Shown here in pieces: positions 48,605-56,079 of a stretch of 64,000 nucleotides of DNA (its first letter is position 1; every line of letters begins with the position of its first letter). This DNA comes from Peribacillus asahii (GTDB taxonomy: Bacteria > Bacillota > Bacilli > Bacillales > DSM-1321). Under the pieces are notes generated by a model. The model ran no database searches and was not told the origin of the DNA. It worked only from the letters and a program-made list of their open reading frames with translations. The position numbers were made by a program, and so were the translations under genes. The stretch is from assembly GCF_004006295.1 (NCBI RefSeq), contig NZ_CP026095.1, positions 2,838,001 to 2,902,000 on the forward strand, given 5' to 3'.

Positions 48605-50817
48605 GACTCTCTCCATTTGTTTAGTTCTTCTTCTGTGGCTATGATATTATAACTTCTCCCCTGTTTTTCTAACCATCCTTCTTCTGTTAATTGTTGCATT
48701 AGTTCAGATACATCATTAATCCTTATTCCCATTTCCTTGCGTAATGCAGCCACTCTTTTTTCTCCTGTTGTAGCGATGAGTCTTTTTAATTTATCTAGAT
48801 TGCTTTCTGGATCAATGATTTCTAATTCTTTTGTATCGCATTCTCCTATTTGATTTGATAATTCATCTAAAATATCAACAACCTCGTCATCATCTAGTGA
48901 AACAACTGGAGATTGGAAACGTTCGAACTCTTTTTGATTTCCTTCTATAGAAGCAACTGCATCGCCATTTCCAAGCAGGTTGAATGGAATTCCTTTTCCG
49001 AATACTGTTTTATAATCATGCTGAGACTTTAATCTCAAACAAAATGATGAAGGTAGATTAGCTTTAATATCCCCTGTGATAACTTTTACACTTGGTCTTT
49101 GAGTAGCTACAATTAAATGGATTCCTGCTGCTCTAGCTTTTTGACCTAACCTTTTAATTAGCTCCTCTGTTTTCTTGTGCGTATCCATTAAGTCAGCTAA
49201 TTCGTCAATGATAGTTATGATGTATGGGAGGGGGTGATTTGATTTTTGATTATATGATTCAATATTACGTACACCTGCATTTGAGAAAGTGTTGTATCTG
49301 TTTTCCATTTCCACTATCAATGAATTTAGAATTTGATAAGCCTTATCCATGTCAGTAATGACCTTTTTGACATGAGGAACATCCTTATATATCCCTAATT
49401 CAACTTGCTTAGGATCAATTAAATACAATTGCAATTCATCAGGTGTCTTACTTAACAATAAAGAGAATATTATACTGTTTAGAAATACGGATTTCCCACT
49501 TCCTGTTGCTCCTGCTATTAAAATGTGAATGAGCTTTTGTAAGTCAGCGAATAATGGGTTTCCAATAGAATCCTCACCAACAACAAAAGGTAAAATAGCT
49601 TCCTTTGTAAATTCCTTCCACTGTTCAGTTTCCATTAAGGATCTCAAGTATACAACTTCTCTATTCTCACAAGGTAAATAAAAGTTAATTGTTTCTGGTT
49701 TATCGCCTATTTCCATACTTACAGCTTCGTTGCCAATGGTAGCTTGAATGTTTTTGAGATTCTTTTCAACATGTGAGTAGGTTGTATCTTTAGGAATAGT
49801 GACGGTTGCCTTTTGTAGGGTAGCCCCCTGTTCAATGCTCTGTATCTTTAATTTGCTTTTGGTAATATTTAATCGGCTAAAGGCTGATTCGAGTAATTTA
49901 GTAATGGATTTATCAATTACTTGGTTTCGCTCTTTCCCTCGTGGTAATAGTTCGATGAAATTTACACAAGAGGTATTGACTAATGATTTATCTGTCTTGT
50001 TTTCTATCAGAGCAATGGGTTGATTAGACGTTTCCGAGTCGCTTAGAATATTCATTACCTCACTTCTAGAGTAATAGATGTTTTTAGATGTTGAAGAAAA
50101 GTTTTTCTGACGAATATCTTCAATAAATTGGTCATTATTTTCTACAGTTTTTACAGTAATTTTGTTGAAAAAGTCTAATTTTTTGAGTAAATCATTAACA
50201 TTTTGAACAATTTCTTCACTGTTTTTACTATTAATTAAAAATCTCATTTCCATCCTATAATTTGGTTCCAATATTTTTTCTTCTACATCAGTGCTGTACG
50301 AATGACTAATTTCAAAATTTCCTATCTTATTGAAAAGCTTAATTAAGCCAGTTTGAATATTTCTAATTACCGCTACAGAAGAAGGATAATCATTGCCTTT
50401 GAGGTAGTCGTCATACATATCAACTAAATTTTCTCTCCACCTCCCTTTATACTTTGATATTAAAATCTGATTAAACAACACTCCGTCTAAAACATCAACA
50501 TTCATTATTTTATTTATCAAGTCAATTGGCTCATTATATAAAGGAAGAAATGTTGGATATTCCATAGTTAACTCATAACATTTGGATTGATTTTCGTAGT
50601 AAAGTATAGGAGTATCTAGTGATGAGATAGGTAAATCGATCCTTAAAAAGCTTGGTGAAAATGCGAGGATTTCTTTTTTAGAGGGAGTATTAGCTATTTC
50701 AAAACCAAATACCCCTTCTGAAGCATGATTAGAGTCAAGAAAGCTATCCATTACATCTTGTTGGAATTGATTCATTTTATATTTAATATACCTATAACTT
50801 CTTTTTTCTAGTTTCAT
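48601..50817 (-). CDS. FtsK/SpoIIIE-like DNA translocase, 738 aa
   Basis: The motor domain (about 415-640) has Walker A (LIAGATGSGKSVFLNSI), Walker B (ITIIDELADLMD) and HLIVATQRPSVKVITGDIK, as in FtsK/SpoIIIE/Tra motors. The C-terminal ~60 residues (TGEKRVAALRKEMGIRINDVSELMQQLTEEGWLEKQ) form a winged helix like the FtsK gamma domain. The N-terminal 400 residues are soluble, without membrane helices, and unlike chromosomal FtsK. It sits 13 bases from the polytopic membrane protein, so it may be the ATP motor of a membrane DNA-translocation complex. It resembles plasmid-borne coupling or segregation motors. Confidence 0.85.
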   Translation of the reverse strand: MKLEKRSYRYIKYKMNQFQQDVMDSFLDSNHASEGVFGFEIANTPSKKEILAFSPSFLRIDLPISSLDTPILYYENQSKCYELTMEYPTFLPLYNEPIDLINKIMNVDVLDGVLFNQILISKYKGRWRENLVDMYDDYLKGNDYPSSVAVIRNIQTGLIKLFNKIGNFEISHSYSTDVEEKILEPNYRMEMRFLINSKNSEEIVQNVNDLLKKLDFFNKITVKTVENNDQFIEDIRQKNFSSTSKNIYYSRSEVMNILSDSETSNQPIALIENKTDKSLVNTSCVNFIELLPRGKERNQVIDKSITKLLESAFSRLNITKSKLKIQSIEQGATLQKATVTIPKDTTYSHVEKNLKNIQATIGNEAVSMEIGDKPETINFYLPCENREVVYLRSLMETEQWKEFTKEAILPFVVGEDSIGNPLFADLQKLIHILIAGATGSGKSVFLNSIIFSLLLSKTPDELQLYLIDPKQVELGIYKDVPHVKKVITDMDKAYQILNSLIVEMENRYNTFSNAGVRNIESYNQKSNHPLPYIITIIDELADLMDTHKKTEELIKRLGQKARAAGIHLIVATQRPSVKVITGDIKANLPSSFCLRLKSQHDYKTVFGKGIPFNLLGNGDAVASIEGNQKEFERFQSPVVSLDDDEVVDILDELSNQIGECDTKELEIIDPESNLDKLKRLIATTGEKRVAALRKEMGIRINDVSELMQQLTEEGWLEKQGRSYNIIATEEELNKWRES

Positions 50818-50830
50818 ATGAATTACCTCC

Positions 50831-52093
50831 CTATTTTAGTAAGTCGTCAACAAATCGCCTGTTGTGTTGCTTTCTCAGTTTAGTAATTTTCGCTAACTTT
50901 TCTTGTTGCTTATTCTTTATAAATTGAGTCGGTCTGAAATTCTTAAATGTAACTGTTTTGTAAATTCCTAGTGCAGTATTTTTATATGAATCATACATAC
51001 TGAATATATCCCCATCACCTCTACTGTACGCTTTAACTATTTGTGGAGGGTTACTAAGTGAAGTTAGTGCTCCTATTGTCACCAACAGCTTAACGAAAAA
51101 CATTTCTGGTGAAATGAATCTTGTTCCATATATGAATACTCCTAATAGGACTATGAATGTACCATAAACTAATTGAACCATTGATAATCTTTTTATATGA
51201 TTCCACCACTGATGGAATAAATGAGAATGTCTGTCAAAAACCCAAGCTGACAATGCGAGAGGACTTATAGCTGATAAGCAAAATAATTCCCACCATCGTT
51301 TACCTTGTTGTAAAAATATAGGGATTAGTAAGGATAACAATGTTACATCGAATAGCAACAAGATCAATACATCTATTTCTCCAACAGTTACGAAATTTGC
51401 AAATGAGCTACCATTGAGTGTTATTCCTCCAACTTGAGTAATTCCTTTTGTAATTTTATTAATTAACTCAAATGATTTCTCGAACAAGAATGGTGCAAAT
51501 CCTGTGGCTGCAACGGCTAATGGGAAACGTTTTATTATTGTTTTAAAATCCGTATGTCTCTTTTTTAGTAATTTCATAATCATTTCATAAATGGTAAATA
51601 GAATAACTATGCTTACAGATATCATTGAAAATGTAGTAGAAGTATTTTTTACAAATGAGTTATTGAATAAAAATAGAGGAGTTTGGAGGACGATGGTTGT
51701 TAGAGTTTCATAAGTAAAGGAAAGAAGGTCTAATGACCACTGATATATGTGTTGATTTATGTTTTTAAAATACTCAATTGTTTTATTCGCTTCCTCAAAG
51801 AATCTAGATATTTCGGACGTAAGTCCTCCCCTTTCAGCTATCGCTTTACCTGAAAAGTAACCATTACTTACATCTCCTCTTTCTAAGAATGATTTAGCCT
51901 GAGTGAATTTAGCGAATAGGAATGTTGTAGAAATAGCAGTGGTTGGAATCAATACTTTTTTAGATGTGTTTAGAATGGTTTTAAAAACATTGAAAATCCT
52001 CCTAACATCGAAGTTACTACGTAATATAGTAGAAAAATTAGAGGAGTGGCGATTAGAATTTGTATGAATCCTTTTATTATGTCGGTGCTCCAT
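50831..52093 (-). CDS. Polytopic VirB6/TrbL-like membrane protein, 420 aa or less
   Basis: At least seven hydrophobic segments (about 46-64, 120-142, 150-172, 195-210, 243-263, 268-286, 305-326). Motifs such as FQQGKRWWELFCLSAISPLALSAWVF fit conjugation inner-membrane channel proteins of the VirB6/TrbL type. The N-terminal ~40 residues overlap the preceding gene by 124 bases in another frame. No ATG/GTG/TTG has a good ribosome binding site: AGGAGG is followed in frame by ATT codons, and the first TTG is at about 51952. The true start is uncertain. Operon with the FtsK motor. Confidence 0.65.
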   Translation of the reverse strand: MEHRHNKRIHTNSNRHSSNFSTILRSNFDVRRIFNVFKTILNTSKKVLIPTTAISTTFLFAKFTQAKSFLERGDVSNGYFSGKAIAERGGLTSEISRFFEEANKTIEYFKNINQHIYQWSLDLLSFTYETLTTIVLQTPLFLFNNSFVKNTSTTFSMISVSIVILFTIYEMIMKLLKKRHTDFKTIIKRFPLAVAATGFAPFLFEKSFELINKITKGITQVGGITLNGSSFANFVTVGEIDVLILLLFDVTLLSLLIPIFLQQGKRWWELFCLSAISPLALSAWVFDRHSHLFHQWWNHIKRLSMVQLVYGTFIVLLGVFIYGTRFISPEMFFVKLLVTIGALTSLSNPPQIVKAYSRGDGDIFSMYDSYKNTALGIYKTVTFKNFRPTQFIKNKQQEKLAKITKLRKQHNRRFVDDLLK

Positions 52094-52374
52094 TCCATAG
52101 CTTCTTTTTTCTTTCTGAACTGCCTTAGTGTTCCTGCTGCTATTAGAAGTATTACGGATAGAAGAACTGAACCTCCCAGAGCCAGCCTGATTAATTCCAT
52201 AATCGGTTCGATTAGATCTGTTGGAAGCCCTGTTTCCATTATCTGTTGAGGTTGTGTATTCTGTAATTGAGATGCCATTGATTTTGACGTTAATGTCAGA
52301 AAGCTTATTGTTGTTCCTATGAATGACTTGATGATTTTGTCGTACTTCTTTCTTTGTTTTTTGGAAAGATTCAT
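51970..52374 (-). CDS. Small membrane protein, VirB2-like layout, 134 aa
   Basis: The preferred start MNLSKKQRKKYDKIIK has GAGGAGGTG directly upstream; a longer form from about 52497 is possible and would overlap the 64-residue gene. A basic N-terminus with hydrophobic stretch (about 16-30) looks like a signal peptide. Two membrane helices follow (about 60-80 and 105-130), the layout of conjugative pilin (VirB2)-type proteins. The function is inferred from layout and from the VirB6-like neighbour. Confidence 0.55.
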   Translation of the reverse strand: MNLSKKQRKKYDKIIKSFIGTTISFLTLTSKSMASQLQNTQPQQIMETGLPTDLIEPIMELIRLALGGSVLLSVILLIAAGTLRQFRKKKEAMEWSTDIIKGFIQILIATPLIFLLYYVVTSMLGGFSMFLKPF

Positions 52375-52441
52375 CACCTCCTCTATCATTGAATTTGGAA
52401 AATTTATTTCTTTACCTACATCAAATGATGACCGTTGATAA

Positions 52442-52636
52442 TTAATGTAATCTTGAGGCTCTTTCACGCAAAGATTCACTTTGATCGTTGTTTGCATTTT
52501 TATCACCTTTCTTTTTAAAGTTTAATTCGTACTCATGGAAAAACTTCAACATTCCAGAAACACCTACGCCAATTCCGCAAATACCTGCTAACTTGACAAC
52601 TCCACCAACAATTAAGGTTGTTACCATTTCATTCAC
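52442..52636 (-). CDS. Single-span membrane protein, 64 aa
   Basis: AAAGGAG precedes ATG. A Gly/Val-rich hydrophobic helix (about 6-30, TTLIVGGVVKLAGICGIGVGVSG) then a polar, charged tail. It is part of the membrane module of this operon. Could be a pilin-like or anchor subunit. Confidence 0.6.
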   Translation of the reverse strand: MNEMVTTLIVGGVVKLAGICGIGVGVSGMLKFFHEYELNFKKKGDKNANNDQSESLRERASRLH

Positions 52637-52711
52637 TCCTTTGTTATCTAATACATCATATGTTCATGATATTCGCCTAGTGAATTGTCCGATACAATTT
52701 AATAATTATTT

Positions 52712-53137
52712 TTATTTTTCTGCAATTTCCCTATAAAGACAACTAGATATTGGAGGGCATCCTAACGCTATCCAAATTCTTAGAAAATAATCCAAGGAAG
52801 GCTGATTCTTATTCCTGAATATCAGGCTTATATTACTTGGTTCAATATTAGTCATTTCAGACACCTTTTGTTGTGACAGGCTCTTTGAGTTTGCAATTTC
52901 CTTGAAATTATTTTTAAGTCTATACGGTTTGCCTAAGTCATCTAAACCAGCAGATAAATCTTGATTCTCTATCTGATCTAAATAATGATACAAAGTGCCA
53001 ATGATAAAATCCTCAACAGTGTTAAACCTTTTTCCTTTATTAAATAAATCATTTTTTAAATTTCTGTGTTGAGTGAGTTTTTCAATTTTATCCATTGTTT
53101 CTTTTTTAATAAGTAAATTTATACTAGTGTATTCCAC
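52712..53137 (-). CDS. XRE-type DNA-binding protein, 141 aa (GTG start)
   Basis: Residues about 75-130 (FKEIANSKSLSQQKVSEMTNIEPSNISLIFRNKNQPSLDYFLRIWIAL) are a helix-turn-helix of XRE type. The N-terminal 60 residues resemble a ribbon-helix-helix or dimerisation part. AAGGAG precedes a GTG. It probably regulates the membrane/translocase operon or binds the GGTAA repeats near 54.05 kb; the latter is speculation. Confidence 0.65.
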   Translation of the reverse strand: MEYTSINLLIKKETMDKIEKLTQHRNLKNDLFNKGKRFNTVEDFIIGTLYHYLDQIENQDLSAGLDDLGKPYRLKNNFKEIANSKSLSQQKVSEMTNIEPSNISLIFRNKNQPSLDYFLRIWIALGCPPISSCLYREIAEK

Positions 53138-53196
53138 GTATAACTCAACTCCTTCTTGGACAGTATATGATTAAATACATCACCTTGGAGGAAATT

Positions 53197-53289
53197 ATGA
53201 CAACATTCAAACGAGATGATAAAGATATTGACCGACTAATAGATGAAATATTTGACAGTTCTGATAAAAATAGAGGTGAATCTAAATGA
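53197..53289 (+). CDS. Small rightward protein, 30 aa
   Basis: A strong TTGGAGGAAATT precedes ATG on the plus strand. Product MTTFKRDDKDIDRLIDEIFD... is acidic. Its TGA overlaps the ATG of the next rightward ORF. It lies opposite to the surrounding leftward operon. Codon choice and ribosome binding site argue for a real gene. Confidence 0.6.
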   Translation: MTTFKRDDKDIDRLIDEIFDSSDKNRGESK

Positions 53290-53438
53290 GAGGCTTTGGA
53301 TGGGCTACTGATGACAGACTTGCTTGGCAAATCGAATTTGAAAAATTAACTAAAATTGACTTTGACAGATTAAATATTGAAAAAGATAAGCTGTATAACA
53401 TTTTGGAAAAGCTTTATGAATGGCATGTAATCCGTTGA
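53286..53438 (+). CDS. Small rightward protein, 50 aa, antisense to the M23 gene end
   Basis: Starts at the ATGA overlap with a GAGGTG site just upstream. Product MRGFGWATDDRLAWQIEFEK... ends with a helical EKDKLYNILEKLYEWHVIR. Its last 69 bases are antisense to the end of the M23 peptidase gene. Function unknown. Confidence 0.6.
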   Translation: MRGFGWATDDRLAWQIEFEKLTKIDFDRLNIEKDKLYNILEKLYEWHVIR

Positions 53439-53921
53439 GAAAATGTTAATTAAATGCATTTTCATGTCAGTGTATAAGCTCATGTGCTGTTGGAAGAAAC
53501 TTAAGAAGCTGAATTTCGTAGATGCTGATTGTACAAAATATCCTACATCGTTCATATGCTGAAGACTGTCTATATAGGGAGTTGGATCAATAAATTCGCT
53601 CCCTTCTTTTAATCCAAAATGTAAATGACTTCCTGTTGAATGACCAGTATTTCCTGCATACCCAATCAAGTCACCTGCTTCCACTTGTTGCCCATTTTTA
53701 ACTGCGAATTCTGATAAGTGTCCATATATCGCAGTCTTTCCATCTTCCCATTCCACAAATACCGTTTTTCCAGCATTAGTGCTGCCGTAATCGGCTGTAC
53801 GAACAACTCCCTCTTTTATTGAGCGTAAAGGTTCGCCAACCTCCATTTTTAAATCGATGCCATTATGAGGTTTTAATCTGAAGGCTTCCTGCTGATGAAA
53901 TTTCGAGGTGATTTTATACAT
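53370..53921 (-). CDS. M23 family peptidase with C-terminal hydrophobic tail, 183 aa
   Basis: M23 (lysostaphin-type) zinc endopeptidases cut peptidoglycan cross-bridges. The ligands are present: PHNGIDL near residues 19-24 (HxxxD) and GHSTGSHLHFG near 92-102 (HxH). Residues 1-115 are the whole enzyme domain and begin without a signal peptide. The C-terminal ~25 residues are hydrophobic and may be a membrane anchor. In this operon it could open the wall for a translocation channel, as lytic factors do in conjugation systems. A lysis role is less likely so far from late genes. Confidence 0.8.
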   Translation of the reverse strand: MYKITSKFHQQEAFRLKPHNGIDLKMEVGEPLRSIKEGVVRTADYGSTNAGKTVFVEWEDGKTAIYGHLSEFAVKNGQQVEAGDLIGYAGNTGHSTGSHLHFGLKEGSEFIDPTPYIDSLQHMNDVGYFVQSASTKFSFLSFFQQHMSLYTDMKMHLINIFSTDYMPFIKLFQNVIQLIFFNI

Positions 53922-53937
53922 TTTGAAACATCCTTTC

Positions 53938-53956
53938 TTAGATGTAAATCTAAGTT
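53938..53956 (-). promoter_or_regulatory. Leader hairpin before the M23 gene
   Basis: CTTAGAT-ttac-ATCTAAG, a 7-bp stem ending at the AAAGGATG ribosome binding site. It could hide or expose the site. Confidence 0.4.
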
Positions 53957-53989
53957 GTTATTTTTATAGAAAAGTAAAAATTAAGTTTC

Positions 53990-54106
53990 ATTACCGAAAA
54001 TTCATATTATCAAAATCTGCTTATTTGCCTCTTGGGTAATTACCCACTATGGGTAACATGGTTCGGTAACGAGATATACAAGCAATCGGTAATGAAGTGG
54101 GTAACG
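53990..54106. repeat. Cluster of GGTAA(C/T) repeats between tubZ and the M23 operon
   Basis: Units lie at 53990 (ATTACCG, inverted), 54034-54045 (GGGTAATTACCC, a perfect palindrome), 54051 (GGGTAAC), 54064 (CGGTAAC), 54087 (CGGTAATG) and 54099 (GGGTAACG). Short spaced repeats in a 120-base gap suggest a DNA-binding site array, either a second partition/centromere site or the operator of the M23-FtsK operon. Confidence 0.65.
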
Positions 54107-54128
54107 AACATTTAGTATATTGATATAT

Positions 54129-55223
54129 TTACTTTTTGTATTTATTTAGAATGTCAGATAAGCTTTTCTTCTTTTGAGTTTTAGATTTAGTTTGAAAACT
54201 AATCGTTGAGACCGGAATACTTACGTCAGCAGATAGTACATTTTGAATAGATTGAGATTGACTTTCTACGATGTCTTTTATTTGTTGTAGTCTAGTTGGA
54301 TTAAACTTCATTCCCGTTAAAATTGTGAACACTTTCCCCTTCTCTCCTGTATACCACCCTTCAAATACATCAAGTGGTTGAGTAGTGAATGATGAGAATA
54401 TTTCTTTAGGTTGAATGAGACTCATTAAAGACTCTTGACCATCAAATATTAAGCCTGTTCGTATAACTTGATCAAAACATGGTGAAGTGAAAATGTTATT
54501 ACTCCATGATTCTTGAATTGCCTTATTTATATAGGAAGGTTCTAATGAAACTCCATTTGATAAATTTGAAATATCGATGTGGGATATATTAAGGAATCCT
54601 TTGGTTTCAAATAAACGGAGGATATCGTTTCTGTCAATGTTACCAAATGCAGTGTTACGTTCTGTGTATTCAATTAGAGATATGATAGAGTGTACAAATT
54701 TGGAGTTTACAGCGTTGTACAGTTGATTCTTACCTATACCTAGAGTAAATACATTCTGATTGTCTATTGGAGCTATAGCACACTCTAAATTAGAAATTTC
54801 AGCAAGTGTATTTAATGAGTTTAGTTGTGAGTTGATGGATTCTGTTGTATCAGGGATGATTGGGCAAAGAACGAGTGTTTTATCCATTTCGTTCATTAGT
54901 AATTCGCTAATTATTGGTGTGATTCCTGATCCTGTTCCCCCTCCTGTTGAAAATATGATGAATATTAATTCTGTGGAAGGTTGTGAGAAGTGTTCTTTAA
55001 TGAAGGAAATAGCAGTTTCATAATTATTAGACATTTGCTCTGCTGCTAAACTTCTATCTCTGCCTACTCCTTCGCTTCCTTGTAATAATAATTTATTTTC
55101 TACGTGTACACATGCTGATAAATCGGATTGAGAGTAGTTGATGATAGCTGTAGGTATTCCATATTCAGCAAACTTATCACAAATCATACTTCCACCCTGA
55201 CCAATTCCAATACAAGCAAACAT
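54129..55223 (-). CDS. tubZ: TubZ-like tubulin/FtsZ-family GTPase, 364 aa
   Basis: TubZ forms treadmilling GTP filaments that segregate low-copy plasmids and phage-plasmids of Bacillus and Clostridium. Tubulin motifs: IGIGQGG at the N-terminus (T1), IIFSTGGGTGSG at about 90-101 (T4 signature), a NQNVFTLGIG-like T5/T6 region and a basic C-terminal tail (SKTQKKKSLSDILNKYKK) that in TubZ binds TubR. Start ATG overlaps the tubR stop (TAATG). Length fits TubZ (~420-480) on the short side. Homologous to TubZ rather than cell-division FtsZ by operon layout with tubR and iterons. Confidence 0.85.
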   Translation of the reverse strand: MFACIGIGQGGSMICDKFAEYGIPTAIINYSQSDLSACVHVENKLLLQGSEGVGRDRSLAAEQMSNNYETAISFIKEHFSQPSTELIFIIFSTGGGTGSGITPIISELLMNEMDKTLVLCPIIPDTTESINSQLNSLNTLAEISNLECAIAPIDNQNVFTLGIGKNQLYNAVNSKFVHSIISLIEYTERNTAFGNIDRNDILRLFETKGFLNISHIDISNLSNGVSLEPSYINKAIQESWSNNIFTSPCFDQVIRTGLIFDGQESLMSLIQPKEIFSSFTTQPLDVFEGWYTGEKGKVFTILTGMKFNPTRLQQIKDIVESQSQSIQNVLSADVSIPVSTISFQTKSKTQKKKSLSDILNKYKK

Positions 55224-55504
55224 TATACACTCACCTCTTCTGTAATTTTCTCGATGGCTAATTTGCCAAAATGAGTAATGAAGTATTGATGATGTTTTTT
55301 ACCATTGGCAATTTCAATCATTCCCATTGCTTCAAGTCTTAATAGTGAGCGTTTAAAAGTGAAGTCACTGATTTGTGTCTGTTCGAGTAATTGCTTCTTA
55401 TTTAATGCTTTTAATACATTTGTTGAATCCTCTGAATAAAGTACATTTAACATAGACAAGTCCTCATGAGTTAAACGGTTGGTTATAAACGTGAAGTAAT
55501 CCAT
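55223..55504 (-). CDS. tubR: TubR-like winged-helix DNA-binding adaptor, 93 aa
   Basis: A ~100-residue winged-helix protein directly upstream of and overlapping tubZ. Residues about 28-65 (LKALNKKQLLEQTQISDFTFKRSLLRLEAMGMIE) form the recognition helix and following strand. TubR binds centromere iterons and couples them to TubZ filaments. Its start codon lies beside the first of the iterons. Assigned by size, fold and neighbours. Confidence 0.8.
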   Translation of the reverse strand: MDYFTFITNRLTHEDLSMLNVLYSEDSTNVLKALNKKQLLEQTQISDFTFKRSLLRLEAMGMIEIANGKKHHQYFITHFGKLAIEKITEEVSV

Positions 55505-55606
55505 TTGTAAGTAGCCTCCTAGATGTTTGTAAGTGACTTACAAGATACTTATAAGTGAGTTGTGAGGTTTTTGTTTGTTGTTTGTAAGTGATTTGTAAGT
55601 CTTGAT
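55504..55606. repeat. tubC-like centromere iterons
   Basis: TTTGTAAGTGA-like units lie at 55504 (TTTGTAAGTAG), 55526-55536, 55537-55544 (inverted, CTTACAAG), 55548-55558 (CTTATAAGTGA), 55581-55591 and 55592-55602. This array just upstream of tubR is the expected centromere bound by TubR, which also represses the operon there. Confidence 0.8.
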
Positions 55607-55693
55607 AAATATTATGCAGGTATAACTTGTCTTGATTCCATTATTATAATAAAAATTATTATTTTTTAATTTGAAATATTTCTCAATCATCTA
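55607..55693. other. AT-rich gap between tubC and the divergent promoter
   Basis: No gene. Contains the palindromic ATAATAAAAATTATTAT at about 55645 and a TATAAT on the minus strand that may be the tubR promoter -10. Confidence 0.35.
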
Positions 55694-55781
55694 TTTACAT
55701 AATTTTATTTATATACTATAATGAATGTAACAAGAGGAGCACCCCTTCTCTTCAATGAGCAATTTAATAAAATTACATATT
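55694..55781 (+). promoter_or_regulatory. Promoter of the rightward operon with two operator-like repeats
   Basis: TTTACA, 17 bases, TATAAT (55694-55722) is a near-consensus sigma-A promoter. Its spacer holds the repeat in leftward orientation (AATTTTATTTATATA). A rightward copy (TTTAATAAAATTACATAT, about 55762-55779) lies 40 bases before the first gene. This is the turning point of repeat orientation in the window. Confidence 0.75.
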
Positions 55782-55818
55782 AAGAGTTTAATAACAACTT
55801 AGAATGGAGGTGAGAAAG

Positions 55819-56001
55819 ATGGAGCGTAATAAATTTATTCCGAGCGAGGTGATCGCTTATTTAGAGTGGAAAATCGGTAACAACCTTGAAACCGATGAAG
55901 AAATGAGAGTATATGAAGATTATAAATGGAATGGGAAATTCAGTAGAAATACATATAAGCAACTATTGAAAGAAATGTACAAAGAATATCGTGGCGAGTA
56001 A
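55819..56001 (+). CDS. Small protein, 60 aa, first gene of the rightward arm
   Basis: GGAGGTG precedes the ATG of MERNKFIPSEVIAYL; the upstream ATG overlaps that site. Tyr/Trp/Lys-rich helical protein. Followed by a hairpin and then the RNA polymerase gene. Function unknown. Confidence 0.7.
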   Translation: MERNKFIPSEVIAYLEWKIGNNLETDEEMRVYEDYKWNGKFSRNTYKQLLKEMYKEYRGE

Positions 56002-56011
56002 TACATATAAT

Positions 56012-56040
56012 GAGCCTATTGGTGTAAAGTGCCGATAGGC
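56012..56040 (+). terminator. Hairpin between the 60-aa gene and the RNA polymerase gene
   Basis: GCCTATTGG-tgtaaagtg-CCGATAGGC, a 9-bp stem with one G-T pair, lacking a T-run. May be a partial terminator or an RNA stability element. Confidence 0.5.
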
Positions 56041-56043
56041 TTA

Positions 56044-56063
56044 GTAAGTAAAATTACACATAT
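56044..56063 (+). repeat. Operator-like repeat before the RNA polymerase gene
   Basis: TAAGTAAAATTACACATATA, rightward orientation, abutting the AGGTGG ribosome binding site. Confidence 0.65.
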
Positions 56064-56079
56064 AGGTGGTGTTTTGTTA

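Noticed and set aside
53145..53330. 61-codon leftward ORF
   Set aside because: Ser/Ile-rich low-complexity reading antisense to the two rightward micro-genes; no ribosome binding site.
54760..55023. 87-codon rightward ORF inside tubZ
   Set aside because: Antisense shadow of a conserved gene; no ribosome binding site.
56029..56079. Longer YonO-like ORF from GTG at 56029
   Set aside because: It would place the hairpin end, the operator-like repeat and a good ribosome binding site inside the coding region; a TTG at 56080 is properly spaced from AGGTGG.
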